Source of the DNA: Variovorax guangxiensis
GTDB taxonomy: Bacteria; Pseudomonadota; Gammaproteobacteria; Burkholderiales; Burkholderiaceae_C
Reading direction: 5' to 3'
Assembly (NCBI RefSeq): GCF_003952165.1
Contig: NZ_RXFT01000001.1
Span: 930,001 to 994,000, forward strand
Length of the DNA: 64,000 nucleotides
Below are positions 8,023 through 17,238 of this stretch, piece after piece (position 1 is the first letter of the stretch; each line of letters begins with the position of its first letter). Both the position numbers and the translations under genes were made by a program. Below the pieces are notes generated by a model that made no database searches, was not told where the DNA came from, and worked only from the letters and a program-made list of their open reading frames with translations.

Positions 8023-9963
8023 ATGACGACCCGACCATCAACGCGCCTGTCGCCCACCGCGCAGCTTCTGTGCGCCCTGAGTCTTTGCGCCGTGCCCGCC
8101 GCGCAGGCCCAGGTGCTCAACCCCAACCTGTGTCCGGGCGGAACGCTCTACAGCAGCCGCGACGAGGGCGCCTATTCCGGCTTCAGCAGTGCGCGCGACG
8201 TGGTACAGGCCGACTGCCAGAGCAACATCGCCGGCGGCGCCGAGTCGCAGGCCGGCATCGACCTGAGTTCGGGCAACACGGCCATCGGGCGCTCGGCCAC
8301 GGCCTATGGCGGCAATGCGTCGGCCTACGGCATTCGTGCCCAGGCCGCCGGCAACGGCGCGACCGCCATGGGCCTGAGCAGCAACGCGAGCGCGAACTCG
8401 GCCACCGCGATCGGCTCCTTCACCGAGGCCAGCGCCGGTTCGGCGCTGGCGGTGGGCAACGTGGCCAAGGCCAGCGGCGAATCCTCGGTGGCCCTCGGCT
8501 ACCGCAGTGCGGCCTCGGCCGTGGAGGCGGTCTCCGTCGGCGCGGACAGCGCGGCCAGCGGGGAGCGCGCCGTCGCGGTAGGCAACGACAGCGAGGCGAT
8601 CGGCGCGCGTGCCAGCGCCCTGGGCGTGAACAGCAAGGCCCGCGAGGAGCGCAGCCTCGCCGTCGGCGCCGACAGCGACGCCGGCGGGTTCGCCAGCATG
8701 GCGCTTGGCTCGGCATCGCGCGCGTACGGCGACGGCGCCATGGCGCTGGGCTACGCCAGCTTCGCCAACGCAGCCGGAGCGATGGCGCTGGGCCGCAACG
8801 CATGGGCCAGCGGCCAGAACTCGGTGGCCATCGGCGCCCAGAGCAGCGACGGCGGCCGCAGCAACGTGGTGTCCTTCGGCTCCACGGGCAACCAGCGCAC
8901 GCTGACCAATGTCGCGGGCATCGAGGCCAGCGGCCAGGTCGATGCCGGCACGCTGTCCGTGGGGGGCGCCGCCGAGGTGGGCGGGCGGCTGGTCACGCTG
9001 GGCGGCATCGACAACCGGGGCGCAGGCATCCTCAATGCCGGGCGCATCGGCGGCGTCGTCGCCGGCGAGGTCAGCGCCACATCGAGCGACGCGGTCAACG
9101 GCGCGCAGCTGTACGGCGTGCGCACCACCGCCGAGCAGGCGCTGACCCTGGCGACGACGCAGGGCGCGCAGGTGATCGACATGACCCAGCAACTGCAGAC
9201 GCACACGACGCAGATCCAGGCGCAGTCGGTGCAGCTGCAGGCGGTGGTGAACGGCCAGCTCGGCGTGTGCACCGTGAACGGCGGGGCGCTGCGCTGCTCG
9301 GTGCCCGGGCAGGCGGCGGCCAGTGCCAGCGGCATGGGGGCCGTGGCGGTGGGCATCGGCGCCTCGGCGCAGGGCGACGGCGCCCAGGCCATCGGCCGCG
9401 ATGCACAGGCGCTCCACGCGGGCTCGCTGGCGATCGGCGACGGCGCGCGGGCCCTGGCCGACCCGACCACGGCCATCGGCGCGGCCTCGCTGGCCAGCGG
9501 AGTCAACGCCGTGGCGCTGGGCGCGAACGCCCGGGCCGTGGCGCCGGAGTCGGTCGCGCTGGGGCAGGGCTCGGTGGCGGACCGTCCTTCCACGGTGAGC
9601 GTGGGCAGCGCGGCGGCGCCGCGCCAGATTGTCAACGTCGCGCCCGGCACCCTGCCCACCGACGCGGTCAACCTCTCGCAGCTGGAGCGCACGAGCGCGC
9701 AGCTCGGCGCCCAGGTGCAGGCGGTGCGCGAGTTCGCGGCGCGCGGCGTCGCGCAGGCCATGGCCATGCCGTCGGTGCCGATGCTGCAGGCCGGCCGCCG
9801 CTGGGTCGGCGCCGCGGCGGCCCACTATGCGGGCCAGAGCGCGCTGGGGGTGGGCTTCGCGTACCAGCTCGACAGCAACTGGCAGGTGGGCGGCGGGCTC
9901 TCCGTCGCCACCGGCTCCGGCGCGCAGGTCGGGGGGCGGGTGCAGGCCGGCTATCAGTGGTAG
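8023..9963 (+). CDS. YadA-like trimeric autotransporter adhesin
   Basis: The 646-residue protein has a signal peptide (1-29, ending AAQAQ). A long head of about 14-residue YadA repeats follows (variants of SVAIGxxAxA, about 85-280) and a neck/stalk with DAVNGAQLYGVRTTAEQA. A glutamine-rich coiled-coil stalk, a cysteine pair (VCTVNGGALRCSV), a second block of head repeats (about 445-540), another neck (DAVNLSQLE) and a C-terminal membrane anchor ending in aromatic W complete it. Such proteins trimerise, insert a 12-strand barrel in the outer membrane and mediate adhesion or autoaggregation. The start has a GAGGAG site about 9 bases upstream. No FNR-type box precedes it. Confidence 0.9.
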   Translation: MTTRPSTRLSPTAQLLCALSLCAVPAAQAQVLNPNLCPGGTLYSSRDEGAYSGFSSARDVVQADCQSNIAGGAESQAGIDLSSGNTAIGRSATAYGGNASAYGIRAQAAGNGATAMGLSSNASANSATAIGSFTEASAGSALAVGNVAKASGESSVALGYRSAASAVEAVSVGADSAASGERAVAVGNDSEAIGARASALGVNSKAREERSLAVGADSDAGGFASMALGSASRAYGDGAMALGYASFANAAGAMALGRNAWASGQNSVAIGAQSSDGGRSNVVSFGSTGNQRTLTNVAGIEASGQVDAGTLSVGGAAEVGGRLVTLGGIDNRGAGILNAGRIGGVVAGEVSATSSDAVNGAQLYGVRTTAEQALTLATTQGAQVIDMTQQLQTHTTQIQAQSVQLQAVVNGQLGVCTVNGGALRCSVPGQAAASASGMGAVAVGIGASAQGDGAQAIGRDAQALHAGSLAIGDGARALADPTTAIGAASLASGVNAVALGANARAVAPESVALGQGSVADRPSTVSVGSAAAPRQIVNVAPGTLPTDAVNLSQLERTSAQLGAQVQAVREFAARGVAQAMAMPSVPMLQAGRRWVGAAAAHYAGQSALGVGFAYQLDSNWQVGGGLSVATGSGAQVGGRVQAGYQW

Positions 9964-9982
9964 CCGGAGGGCGCATCCGGCT
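9962..9982. terminator. Hairpin between convergent genes
   Basis: Perfect arms AGCCGGA (9962-9968) and TCCGGCT (9976-9982) lie at the stop of the autotransporter gene, before the convergent phosphoketolase stop at 9989. There is no T tract, so it is only a candidate bidirectional terminator. Confidence 0.35.
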
Positions 9983-9988
9983 CCGGGG

Positions 9989-12361
9989 CTATCGGGTCCA
10001 GCGCCAGTCCTCGATCTCCGGCATGTCCTTGCCGTGGCGGGTGATGTAGGCCCGGTGCTCCAGCAGTCTGTCGCGCAGGTGCTGCTGCACGTGGCCAGCG
10101 CTGTCGCACAGGCCCGGCACGCGGGCGATCGCGTCGGCGGCGAGGTGGAAGCGGTCCAGCCGGTTGAGCACCGTCATGTCGAAGGGCGTGGTGGTGGTGC
10201 CTTCCTCGCAGTAGCCGTGCACGTGGAAGCCGGGATGGTTGCGCCGCTTGTAGATCAGCCGGTGGATCAGCGCCGGGTATCCGTGGAACGCGAAGATCAC
10301 GGGCCGGTCGATGGTGAAGATGGCGTCGAAGTCCGCATCGGGCAGCCCGTGCGGGTGGGCGTCCGGAGACTGCAGCGCCATCAGGTCGACCACGTTCACC
10401 ACGCGCACCTTCAGTGACGGCAGCTTCTCGCGCAGCAGGTCGACCGCCGCCATCGTCTCCAGCGTCGGCACGTCGCCGGCGCAGGCCATCACCACGTCGG
10501 GCGCGCCGCCTTCGTCGTTGCTCGCCCATTCCCAGATGCCCAGGCCGGTGGTGCAGTGGCGGGCCGCCGACTCGATGTCCAGCCACTGGGGCGCGGGCTG
10601 CTTGCCGGCCACGATGACGTTCACGTAGTCGCGGCTGCGCAGGCAGTGGTCGACCACCGACAGCAGGGTGTTGGCGTCGGGCGGCAGGTACACGCGCACC
10701 ACTTCCGCCTTCTTGCTGGCCACGTGGTCGAGGAAGCCCGGGTCCTGGTGGCTGAAGCCGTTGTGGTCCTGGCGCCAGACGTGGCTCGTGAGCAGGTAGT
10801 TCAGCGAGGCGATCGGCCGGCGCCAGTCGATGCCGCGCGTCACCTTGAGCCACTTGGCGTGCTGGTTGAACATCGAGTCGACGATGTGGATGAAGGCCTC
10901 GTAGCAAGAGAAGAAGCCGTGCCGCCCGGTCAGCAGGTAGCCCTCGAGCCAGCCCTGGCAAAGGTGCTCGCTCAGCACCTCCATCACCCGGCCGTCGGGC
11001 GAGAGGTTCTCGTCGCCCGGCCACACCTGCGCGGTCGTGGTCCGCCCGGTCACCTCGAACAGGGCCGAGAGCCGGTTCGACGCAGTCTCGTCCGGCCCCA
11101 TCACGCGGAAGTTGCGCTCCCGTTCGCTGGCGCGCATGACCTCGCGCAGGAAGGTGCCAGCGACGCGCGTGGCTTCGGCGTCGGTCGCGCCCGGCGCCGC
11201 CACGGGCACCGCGTGCGCGCGAAAGGGCGGCAGCGCCAGGTCCTTCAGCAGCAGCCCGCCGTTGGCGTGCGGATTGGCGCTCATGCGGCGATTGCCCCTG
11301 GGTGCGATCGCGGCGATCTCGGGGCGGAGCGCGCCGTCGGCGTCGAAAAGCTCTTCCGGACGATAGCTCAGCAGCCAGTGCTCCAGCAGTTCGATGTGCT
11401 GCGGCTTGGCCGAGAAGTCGGTGAGCGGCACCTGGTGCGCACGGAAGGTGCCCTCGATCTGCACGCCGTCCACGTGGCGCGGTCCGGTCCAGCCCTTGGG
11501 GGAGCGCAGCACGATCATCGGCCAGCGGGGGCGCACGCGGAAGCCGTTGGCGCGGGCATTGGCCTGAATGGCGCGGATGCCGTCCAGCGCCGTGTCGAGC
11601 GCCGCCGCCATCTGCCTGTGCATGTCGGCGGGCTCGTCGCCCACCACGAAGTACGGTTCGTGGCCGTAGCCGCGCAGCAGCTGCGTCAGCTCGTCCTCGC
11701 CGATGCGCGCCAGCACGGTCGGGCCGGCGATCTTGTAGCCGTTGAGATGCAGCACCGGCAGCACCGCGCCGTCGCGCTCGGGGTTCAGGAACTTGTTGGA
11801 GTGCCAGCTCGCCGCCAGCGCGCCGGTCTCGGCCTCGCCGTCGCCCACCACGCAGCAGGCGAGCAGCGAGGGGTTGTCGAACACGGCGCCGTAGGCATGC
11901 AGCAGCGAATAGCCGAGTTCGCCGCCTTCGTGGATGGAGCCCGGCGTCTCGGGGGCCGCGTGGCTCGGAATGCCGCCCGGAAAGGAGAACTGGGTGAACA
12001 GCCGCCGCAGGCCCGCGGCGTCCCGCCCGACCTCCGGATAGACCTCGCTGTAGCTGCCTTCGAGCCATGTGTTGGCGACCACGCCCGGGCCTCCGTGGCC
12101 GGGGCCCGCGATGAAGATCGCGTCGAGATCCCGCGCGTTGATGGCGCGGTTCATGTGCGCGTAGACGAAGTTGAGGCCGGGCGTCGTGCCCCAGTGCCCC
12201 AGCAGGCGCGGCTTGATGTGCTGGAGCGCGAGCTTCTCGCGCAGCAGCGGGTTGTCCATGAGGTAGATCTGGCCCACCGACAGGTAGTTGGCGGCGCGCC
12301 ACCAGGCGTCGAGCAGCGCGAAGTCGTCCGGAGCTGGCGGTTCGGTGGAAGAAGAGGCCAT
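9989..12361 (-). CDS. xfp: Phosphoketolase (xylulose-5-P/fructose-6-P)
   Basis: The 790-residue protein is full length for the family. It cleaves xylulose 5-phosphate (and often fructose 6-phosphate) with phosphate to acetyl phosphate plus glyceraldehyde 3-phosphate (or erythrose 4-phosphate), using thiamine diphosphate. Visible signatures include [26 protein letters not shown] and the ThDP-binding GDGEAETG. It gives acetyl phosphate without NADH production, useful when electron acceptors are scarce. No acetate kinase or phosphotransacetylase is in this window. The box at 12421-12434 would start transcription 25 bases before the ATG. Confidence 0.95.
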   Translation of the reverse strand: MASSSTEPPAPDDFALLDAWWRAANYLSVGQIYLMDNPLLREKLALQHIKPRLLGHWGTTPGLNFVYAHMNRAINARDLDAIFIAGPGHGGPGVVANTWLEGSYSEVYPEVGRDAAGLRRLFTQFSFPGGIPSHAAPETPGSIHEGGELGYSLLHAYGAVFDNPSLLACCVVGDGEAETGALAASWHSNKFLNPERDGAVLPVLHLNGYKIAGPTVLARIGEDELTQLLRGYGHEPYFVVGDEPADMHRQMAAALDTALDGIRAIQANARANGFRVRPRWPMIVLRSPKGWTGPRHVDGVQIEGTFRAHQVPLTDFSAKPQHIELLEHWLLSYRPEELFDADGALRPEIAAIAPRGNRRMSANPHANGGLLLKDLALPPFRAHAVPVAAPGATDAEATRVAGTFLREVMRASERERNFRVMGPDETASNRLSALFEVTGRTTTAQVWPGDENLSPDGRVMEVLSEHLCQGWLEGYLLTGRHGFFSCYEAFIHIVDSMFNQHAKWLKVTRGIDWRRPIASLNYLLTSHVWRQDHNGFSHQDPGFLDHVASKKAEVVRVYLPPDANTLLSVVDHCLRSRDYVNVIVAGKQPAPQWLDIESAARHCTTGLGIWEWASNDEGGAPDVVMACAGDVPTLETMAAVDLLREKLPSLKVRVVNVVDLMALQSPDAHPHGLPDADFDAIFTIDRPVIFAFHGYPALIHRLIYKRRNHPGFHVHGYCEEGTTTTPFDMTVLNRLDRFHLAADAIARVPGLCDSAGHVQQHLRDRLLEHRAYITRHGKDMPEIEDWRWTR

Positions 12362-12420
12362 GTCGAAGTTCCCGGGGAATGGATCGACGCTCCAGTATGG
12401 GCACGTGGGCGCGCATCGGG

Positions 12421-12434
12421 TTGATGTCGGTCAA
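12421..12434. promoter_or_regulatory. FNR/FixK-type box TTGAT-GTCG-GTCAA
   Basis: TTGATGTCGGTCAA sits between phosphoketolase (predicted 25-base leader leftward) and the phasin-like/USP pair (predicted 83-base leader rightward). The leftward geometry is the better fit to class II activation. Confidence 0.65.
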
Positions 12435-12551
12435 ACCCGTAACAACCGATACAGGAAGCGCGGCTTTGTGTTGCCTTGATCCCGCGCAAACCCGGCAAGG
12501 CCGCGCCGCGCCAGCATTCGTTTCAGGCCCTTCGGGCCAGGAGTACACGCC

Positions 12552-12935
12552 ATGAGCACCGAATTCACCTTCCCGCTGGCGCTGTGCAAGGCCCAGTACG
12601 GCATCTGGCTGCACGCGCTTTCGATGTTCGAGACGATCGGATCGCGGGTGCTGCAGGACTGCATCGCGCTGACCCGCGCCGAGACGGATGCGGTCATGCG
12701 CGCCGAGGACTGGCCCGCGCTGGCCATGGCGCCGATGCAGGTGCTGCGGCGCCAGGGACCGAATCTCTCCGCGCATGTGCCTGCGGCCACCCACGAGGCC
12801 GCGCAGGCCCAGCCCTCGCGAAAGGCCGTGGTGAGCGAGGCCCTGCACACGCTGCACGGTGCCCTGGCCTGCGCGCCTTCAGCGCACCGGATGAACGCCG
12901 GCCGCAAGGCCGCCACGGCAAGGCGGCAGGCATGA
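12552..12935 (+). CDS. Small phasin-like protein
   Basis: The 127-residue protein starts with a helical segment (FPLALCKAQYGIWLHALSMF) that resembles the N-terminal part of phasin-family proteins, which coat polyhydroxyalkanoate granules. The C-terminal half is low-complexity and Ala/Arg rich. No catalytic motif is visible. It sits between phosphoketolase and a tandem USP; its TGA overlaps the next ATG (ATGA), implying translational coupling to that USP. The phasin assignment rests on general composition and on PHA genes nearby, and is tentative. A shorter relative is at 42006. Confidence 0.5.
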   Translation: MSTEFTFPLALCKAQYGIWLHALSMFETIGSRVLQDCIALTRAETDAVMRAEDWPALAMAPMQVLRRQGPNLSAHVPAATHEAAQAQPSRKAVVSEALHTLHGALACAPSAHRMNAGRKAATARRQA

Positions 12936-13774
12936 TGCTTTCGACCATCTCGGTGCACCTCGACCACACCGAGTGCTGCGAGGTCCGCACCCGCCTGGCG
13001 GCGCGGCTCGCAAGGCTGCACGGGAGCCATCTGATGGGCATCGTGCCCACCTGGGCCCCGGCCGGAACAGGCCCGGCTCCGCGTGGTTCAGGAGATCTGG
13101 ACCGCACGATCGCCGAGGCCTCGCTGCACCTGCGCAGGCGGGCCGAAACCGTCGCGCATGTGTTCCACAGCCGGATACGTCCTGCTGCGTCCTCCAGCGA
13201 TGCACGGCTGGTGGACGGCGATCCGGTGCAGGCCGTGGTCCACCATGGCCGGGCCAGCGACCTGATCGTCGTCGGGCAGGCCGACGAGGCCGCGGCAGTG
13301 TGCGAGGCGGCGAATCGGCTGCCCGAGGACGTCATGCTGAATGCGGGGCGGCCGGTTCTCATCGTTCCGAGTGCGGTGCGCTGCGCCTCTGCGGACCTCG
13401 ACAGGATCCTCGTGGCCTGGGACGGCAGCAGGGAAGCAGCCATGTCGCTGCGCGGCGCGATGCCGCTGCTGCGCAGTGCCACGCATGTCACGCTGCTGTC
13501 CTTGCGCAGGGAGCCCGCCGCAGCCTCGCCGCAGGCGCCCGACCCCGAGGACCTGAGCGGCTGGCTGCTGCGCCACGGCATCCAGGCCAGCGTGGAGCGC
13601 ATGGTGACGCCGCTGCGCATAGCCGAAGCGCTGCTCGACCGCGCCGAGGTGCTCGCCAGCGATCTGCTCGTGATGGGAGGCTACGGCCATGCCCGCGTGC
13701 AGCAGCAGTTGCTGGGCGGCGTGACCCGCGAAGTGCTGATGCGCTCGGGCGTCCCCCTGCTGATGGCGCACTGA
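12932..13774 (+). CDS. Tandem universal stress protein
   Basis: The 280-residue protein contains two USP (alpha/beta, adenine-nucleotide-hydrolase-like) domains, about 1-145 and 148-280. The first half ends in RPVLIVPS; the second has ILVAWDGS, LLVMGGYGH and LLGGVTREVLM before VPLLMAH. The second domain keeps the G-x2-G-x9-G type nucleotide loop; the first is eroded. Start ATG 12932 overlaps the upstream stop; ATG 12935 is equally possible. Tandem USPs of this type also occur at 35257 and 44978 and all three end in LLMAH or VLMAH-like tails. Role: low-oxygen or stress survival by family knowledge; mechanism unknown. Confidence 0.85.
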   Translation: MMLSTISVHLDHTECCEVRTRLAARLARLHGSHLMGIVPTWAPAGTGPAPRGSGDLDRTIAEASLHLRRRAETVAHVFHSRIRPAASSSDARLVDGDPVQAVVHHGRASDLIVVGQADEAAAVCEAANRLPEDVMLNAGRPVLIVPSAVRCASADLDRILVAWDGSREAAMSLRGAMPLLRSATHVTLLSLRREPAAASPQAPDPEDLSGWLLRHGIQASVERMVTPLRIAEALLDRAEVLASDLLVMGGYGHARVQQQLLGGVTREVLMRSGVPLLMAH

Positions 13775-13827
13775 CACGGCGCCTTCGTTGCCTCGCGGAG
13801 CCGCCGGTGCGAGGCTCGGCCCTGTGT

Positions 13828-14091
13828 TCAGGCCGGATGCGCGCCGGCCGGGCCGGACTCCGGCGCCGTCTGCCGCGGCGGCAGCACGATGAGCCTGTTA
13901 AGCAGCGTCGTCAGTCCTTCGGTGCGGCGCGCGGCCCGTTCCACGGCGGCGCGCCGGGCCTCGTCGGCCACCTGGCCGCGCAAGGTAACGACGCCGTCCT
14001 TGACGCTCACGTCGACGTCGCAGCCGTTGACGGCGGGGTCCCAGTTGAGCTGGGCGAAGACGTCGTGCCTGAGTTGGATGTCGGGGTTCAT
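13828..14091 (-). CDS. Single BON-domain protein
   Basis: The 87-residue protein is one BON module (VSVKDGVVTLRGQVADEARRAAVERAA) with a short Pro/Ala tail and no signal peptide. The N-terminus (MNPDIQLRHDVFAQLNWDP) closely mirrors that of the three-BON protein at 1508 (MKTDTQLRNDIQAELTWAPD), pointing to duplication within the locus. It is the last gene of the leftward unit USP (14795), LEA-like (14123), BON, with gaps of about 48 and 31 bases. Confidence 0.85.
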   Translation of the reverse strand: MNPDIQLRHDVFAQLNWDPAVNGCDVDVSVKDGVVTLRGQVADEARRAAVERAARRTEGLTTLLNRLIVLPPRQTAPESGPAGAHPA

Positions 14092-14122
14092 GGTCGTTCT
14101 CTCCGGCGATCGGGCACGGGCG

Positions 14123-14746
14123 TCACTTTCCTTCGGTGCCCGCGGGACGGGCCTTGCGCTTCGCCGCTTCGAGCGTGCGCGCCGAGGCGTCGGCGACTGC
14201 CTTGGCGGCCGAGCGCATGGCTTCTTCAGCCTTGCCGAGCGCTTCGCGCGTGGCCTGCGCGGCCTTCTCGGCTTCTTCCTTGCCGGCCTGCGCGGACCGG
14301 TTCACCGATTCTTCCGCCCGGGCGAGGGCCTCCCTGGATGCCTGGGCAGCCTTGCTGCTTTCTTCCTGGGCCGCGCGCGCGGCGTCCTTGCCTTCGTCGA
14401 CCGCCTTGGCCGCCGATGTCGCGGTCTTTTCTTCCAGTCGCGTTGCCGCTTCGGCCGCCTTTCGCGCGGCCTGGCGAATGCCCTCGGCCAGGGCCCTCGA
14501 TACCTTGCCGGCGGTGGCCTTGCTCTTGTCGGCGGCGGACTTGGCGGCATTCATGGCCTGGCGGGCGGCCTTTTCCGCGTCGCGCGCGGCCCGGCCGGCT
14601 TCCGCGCGCGTCGCGTCACCCGCTTTCTGCATCGCGCTCTCCGGCGGGCTGAGCTGTCCGGGCGCTGTGTAGTCGGCGGCGAATGCGCAGGCGCCGGCGG
14701 CGAGGGCCGCGGACGCCAGCAGGTTGCGCAGTGTGTCGGAGGTCAT
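14123..14746 (-). CDS. Secreted Ala/Lys/Glu-rich helical repeat protein (LEA-like)
   Basis: After a signal peptide (about 1-24, ending CAFAAD) the remaining 180 residues are almost wholly Ala, Lys, Glu, Arg, Ser and Asp in an amphipathic pattern (for example AAKSAADKSKATAGKVSRA). This resembles group 3 late-embryogenesis-abundant repeats or a long unstructured coiled coil. There are no aromatic residues after position about 30. Such proteins protect membranes or proteins against drying or freezing in other systems; here the export signal would place it in the periplasm. It lies between a USP gene and a BON gene in one leftward unit. No enzymatic motif. The LEA label is a structural resemblance, not a proven homology. 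Confidence 0.65.
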   Translation of the reverse strand: MTSDTLRNLLASAALAAGACAFAADYTAPGQLSPPESAMQKAGDATRAEAGRAARDAEKAARQAMNAAKSAADKSKATAGKVSRALAEGIRQAARKAAEAATRLEEKTATSAAKAVDEGKDAARAAQEESSKAAQASREALARAEESVNRSAQAGKEEAEKAAQATREALGKAEEAMRSAAKAVADASARTLEAAKRKARPAGTEGK

Positions 14747-14794
14747 GCTTCTTCCTGTGGGTTGTTGTCGTGGAGATGTCTTGAGAAGGCGCCT

Positions 14795-15256
14795 TCAGCC
14801 CGGCGTCATCTTCGCGCGCACCAGCAATACGGGCACGGGGCTGCTGCGCGCCACGCGGTCGGCGTCGCTGCCGAGCGCCAGCCGGCTGAGGCCGCGCCGG
14901 CCGTGGGTTCCCATCACGATCAGGTCGCAGGCGGCCTTCGCGGCCTCTTCGGTCACGACCTCGGCGATCCGCTCCTGCGTGACTTCGCGCAGCACGGTCT
15001 CGGCCCCGACCCCGGCGGCCGTCGCCCTGGCCTGTGCGCGCGCGAGGATCGATTCGCCGTATTCGCGCGCCTTCTGCAGGCCGGTCTCGAAGCTGGAGAC
15101 GCTCGACATCTCCATCAGCATCGGGAAGTCGTCGACCACGTGGAGCAGGCGCAGCCTGCTTCCGAGTTCGCCGGCCAGGCGGATGGCTTCCTGCAGGCCG
15201 CAGTCGGCCGTGGGGCTGCCATCCAGCGGAACCAGCACGTGCTTGTAGACGGACAT
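14795..15256 (-). CDS. Universal stress protein, single domain
   Basis: The 153-residue protein is a canonical UspA-type fold: VLVPLDGSPTA at the N-terminus, CDLIVMGTHGRRGLSRLALGSDADRVARSSPVPVLLV at the end (written here as the G-x2-G-x9-GS loop starting MGTHG). The ATP-binding residues are intact. It heads the leftward unit with the LEA-like and BON genes. The divergent box at 15387-15400 would start transcription about 96 bases upstream of this ATG. Confidence 0.9.
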   Translation of the reverse strand: MSVYKHVLVPLDGSPTADCGLQEAIRLAGELGSRLRLLHVVDDFPMLMEMSSVSSFETGLQKAREYGESILARAQARATAAGVGAETVLREVTQERIAEVVTEEAAKAACDLIVMGTHGRRGLSRLALGSDADRVARSSPVPVLLVRAKMTPG

Positions 15257-15386
15257 GGGTTTCTCCTCGGGCCGCTTTCAACGAATGCCCGCCGCCGGCC
15301 CCGGCGCGACGGGCAGCCAGATTCTTCCGTCGCCCGCCCGGGCCGGGCTTGCGCCACATCAACATCGCCACGGCGGTGGCGGCGGC

Positions 15387-15400
15387 TTGATGTGTGTCAA
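15387..15400. promoter_or_regulatory. FNR/FixK-type box TTGAT-GTGT-GTCAA
   Basis: TTGATGTGTGTCAA sits in the 212-base divergent gap between two USP genes. The predicted leader is 34 bases rightward (15469) and 96 bases leftward (15256), so the rightward unit is the better fit. Confidence 0.65.
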
Positions 15401-15468
15401 GCCGCCCGGCGCGCGCGCATGGAGACTGAAGCCGAACCGCCATCTACCGAACACGACCGGACGCCGCC

Positions 15469-15945
15469 ATGTCTCCCCGAATCCTCGTTCCGCTGGACAG
15501 CAGCATCGCCTCGCTGCGAGGACTCGACGAAGCCATCCGCCTCGCGGTGCGCGACAACTGCGCGTTGCGGCTCGTGCACGTCGTGGAGGCCGCGAGATAC
15601 GACGACGGCGGCGGCAGGCCTGCCGGCGCGGACCTGATCCCGTGGATGGAGCGGGCCGGCGCGCAGATCCTGCAGCTGGGACGGGCGCGGGCCGAAGCGG
15701 CCGGCATCCCGGCGCAGACGCTGCTCTTCACCGCGCGGACGGCGTGCGTCGCGGACATCGTCGTCGAGCAGGCCAGGGCCTGGGAGGCCGGGCTGATCGT
15801 GATCGGCACGAGCGGACGGCGCGAGGGCCTCGGGCAAGCCGTGCAGGCAGCCGGCGCAGTTCCCGTGCGCCTGGTGGTGCACGGCGTGCAGGAGAGGGAG
15901 TCCGGCCCCGGGTCGGCGCACGAAGATGTCGCAGCTGCCGCCTGA
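15469..15945 (+). CDS. Universal stress protein with eroded nucleotide loop
   Basis: The 158-residue protein opens with the USP signature ILVPLDSSIAS and keeps LIVIGTSGRREGLGQAV. The rest of the loop, normally G-x9-G-S/T before a helix, is replaced by QAAGAVPVRLVV, so ATP binding is doubtful. It is followed directly by membrane fusion protein, permease and ATPase genes; its last 20 bases overlap the fusion protein gene. That makes it the first gene of a USP-MacAB-like transport operon behind the box at 15387. Confidence 0.8.
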   Translation: MSPRILVPLDSSIASLRGLDEAIRLAVRDNCALRLVHVVEAARYDDGGGRPAGADLIPWMERAGAQILQLGRARAEAAGIPAQTLLFTARTACVADIVVEQARAWEAGLIVIGTSGRREGLGQAVQAAGAVPVRLVVHGVQERESGPGSAHEDVAAAA

Positions 15946-17218
15946 GCCGCCGCGCCCCGCGTGGCCCGCGCGGCTGTGGAGGGCCGTGAGGCCCCGCATC
16001 GCCATTGCGCTTGCCGCCGTGGCCGTGATCGCGGCCGGTGCGTGGCTGGGTTCGCAGTTTCTGCTGGGGCCGAGCGTCGACGCGACGATGGTGGTGCGGC
16101 GCGACTTCGTGCAGTCGGTGGTTGCCAGCGGACACGTGGAGGCGCCGCATCGCGTGAACATCGGCGTGCAGGTCACGGGTGTCGTGAAGACCGTGCCCGT
16201 GGCGGAGGGCCAGCACGTGCGCGCGGGGCAGGTGCTGATCGAGCTCGAGAGCGCGGAATGGTCGGCCGCGCTCGCGCAGGCCGAGGCGGCCGTGTCGCAG
16301 GCGAGGGCACGGCTGAGGCAGCTGCGCGAGGTGCAGGCGCCGGTGGCGGCGCAGGCCGTGCGCCAGGCCGAGGTCAACCTGGACAACGCGCGTGCGCAGC
16401 TGCGCCGCAACACCGATCTGTTCCGCCAGGGCTTCGTCGGGCAGGCCGCGCTGGACGACCTGCGCAAGGCGGTGGATCTCGCCGAATCGCAGCTGCGCGC
16501 GAGCCGCAGGCAGCTCGAGAGCGCGAGCGACGGCGGCAGCGACCATGCGATGGCCGAGACCGCACTGGCGCAGGCGGTGGCGGGCGCGGCCGTGGCGCGC
16601 TCCCGCCTGGTCTATGCGACCGTCGCCGCGCCGGTGGAGGGCACGCTGATCGACCGCGCGGTGGAGCGCGGGGACGTGGTGCAGCCCGGCAAGGCGCTGA
16701 TGGTGCTGTCGCCGGCCGGCAAGACGCAGCTGGTGGTGCAGATCGACGAGAAGAACCTCCAGATGCTCGCGCCGGGCCAGAAGGCCATCGCCTCGGCCGA
16801 TGCCTATCCCGGCCAGCGGATGGTGGCCGAGCTGGTCTACATCAATCCGGGCGTGGACGTGCAGCGCGGCTCGGTCGAGGTCAAGCTCGACGTCGCGCAG
16901 CCGCCGACCTACCTGCGCCAGGACATGACGGTGTCGGTCGACATCCAGGTCGCGCAGCGGCAACAGGCGGTGCTGGTGGCGTCCGATGCGCTGCGCGACG
17001 CGGACCTTGCCGCCGCCTGGGTGCTGAAGGTCGAGGGCCGCCATGCGCGGCGCCAGCCGGTGCGCCTGGGGCTTCGCGGCAATGGCTTCGCCGAGGTGCT
17101 CGACGGGCTGCGGCCGGGCGACCTGGTGCTGCCGGCGAAGACGCCCGGCATCGGGGACGGCTCCCGTCTGCGCGCCACGGCCGTCTCGCCTGCGGACCTG
17201 CGCCCGCCGTCGCCGTGA
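15926..17218 (+). CDS. HlyD/MacA-family periplasmic membrane fusion protein
   Basis: The 430-residue protein has a short cytoplasmic N-terminus, one membrane segment (about 24-46: RIAIALAAVAVIAAGAWLG) and a lipoyl/barrel-sandwich half-motif (VEAPHRVNIGVQVTGVVKTV). A coiled-coil hairpin (about 110-220) is followed by the second lipoyl half (ATVAAPVEGTLIDRAVERGDVV) and beta-barrel domains. It would couple the inner-membrane ABC permease at 17239 to an outer-membrane TolC-type channel. No outer-membrane partner is in the window. The gene overlaps the upstream USP by 20 bases. Confidence 0.9.
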   Translation: MSQLPPEPPRPAWPARLWRAVRPRIAIALAAVAVIAAGAWLGSQFLLGPSVDATMVVRRDFVQSVVASGHVEAPHRVNIGVQVTGVVKTVPVAEGQHVRAGQVLIELESAEWSAALAQAEAAVSQARARLRQLREVQAPVAAQAVRQAEVNLDNARAQLRRNTDLFRQGFVGQAALDDLRKAVDLAESQLRASRRQLESASDGGSDHAMAETALAQAVAGAAVARSRLVYATVAAPVEGTLIDRAVERGDVVQPGKALMVLSPAGKTQLVVQIDEKNLQMLAPGQKAIASADAYPGQRMVAELVYINPGVDVQRGSVEVKLDVAQPPTYLRQDMTVSVDIQVAQRQQAVLVASDALRDADLAAAWVLKVEGRHARRQPVRLGLRGNGFAEVLDGLRPGDLVLPAKTPGIGDGSRLRATAVSPADLRPPSP

Positions 17219-17238
17219 GGCCTTGAAGCCATGAAGCC

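Noticed and set aside
8240..8900. Direct repeats in this stretch as a CRISPR array
   Set aside because: They are in-frame codons of the 14-residue YadA head repeats, not spaced identical repeats.
8038..9825. 595-codon minus frame opposite the YadA-like gene
   Set aside because: Low-complexity translation produced by the repeats of the adhesin.
9954..12857. 967-codon reading frame on the minus strand over phosphoketolase
   Set aside because: Arg/Gly/Ala-rich translation with no motifs; the overlapping frame encodes full-length phosphoketolase.
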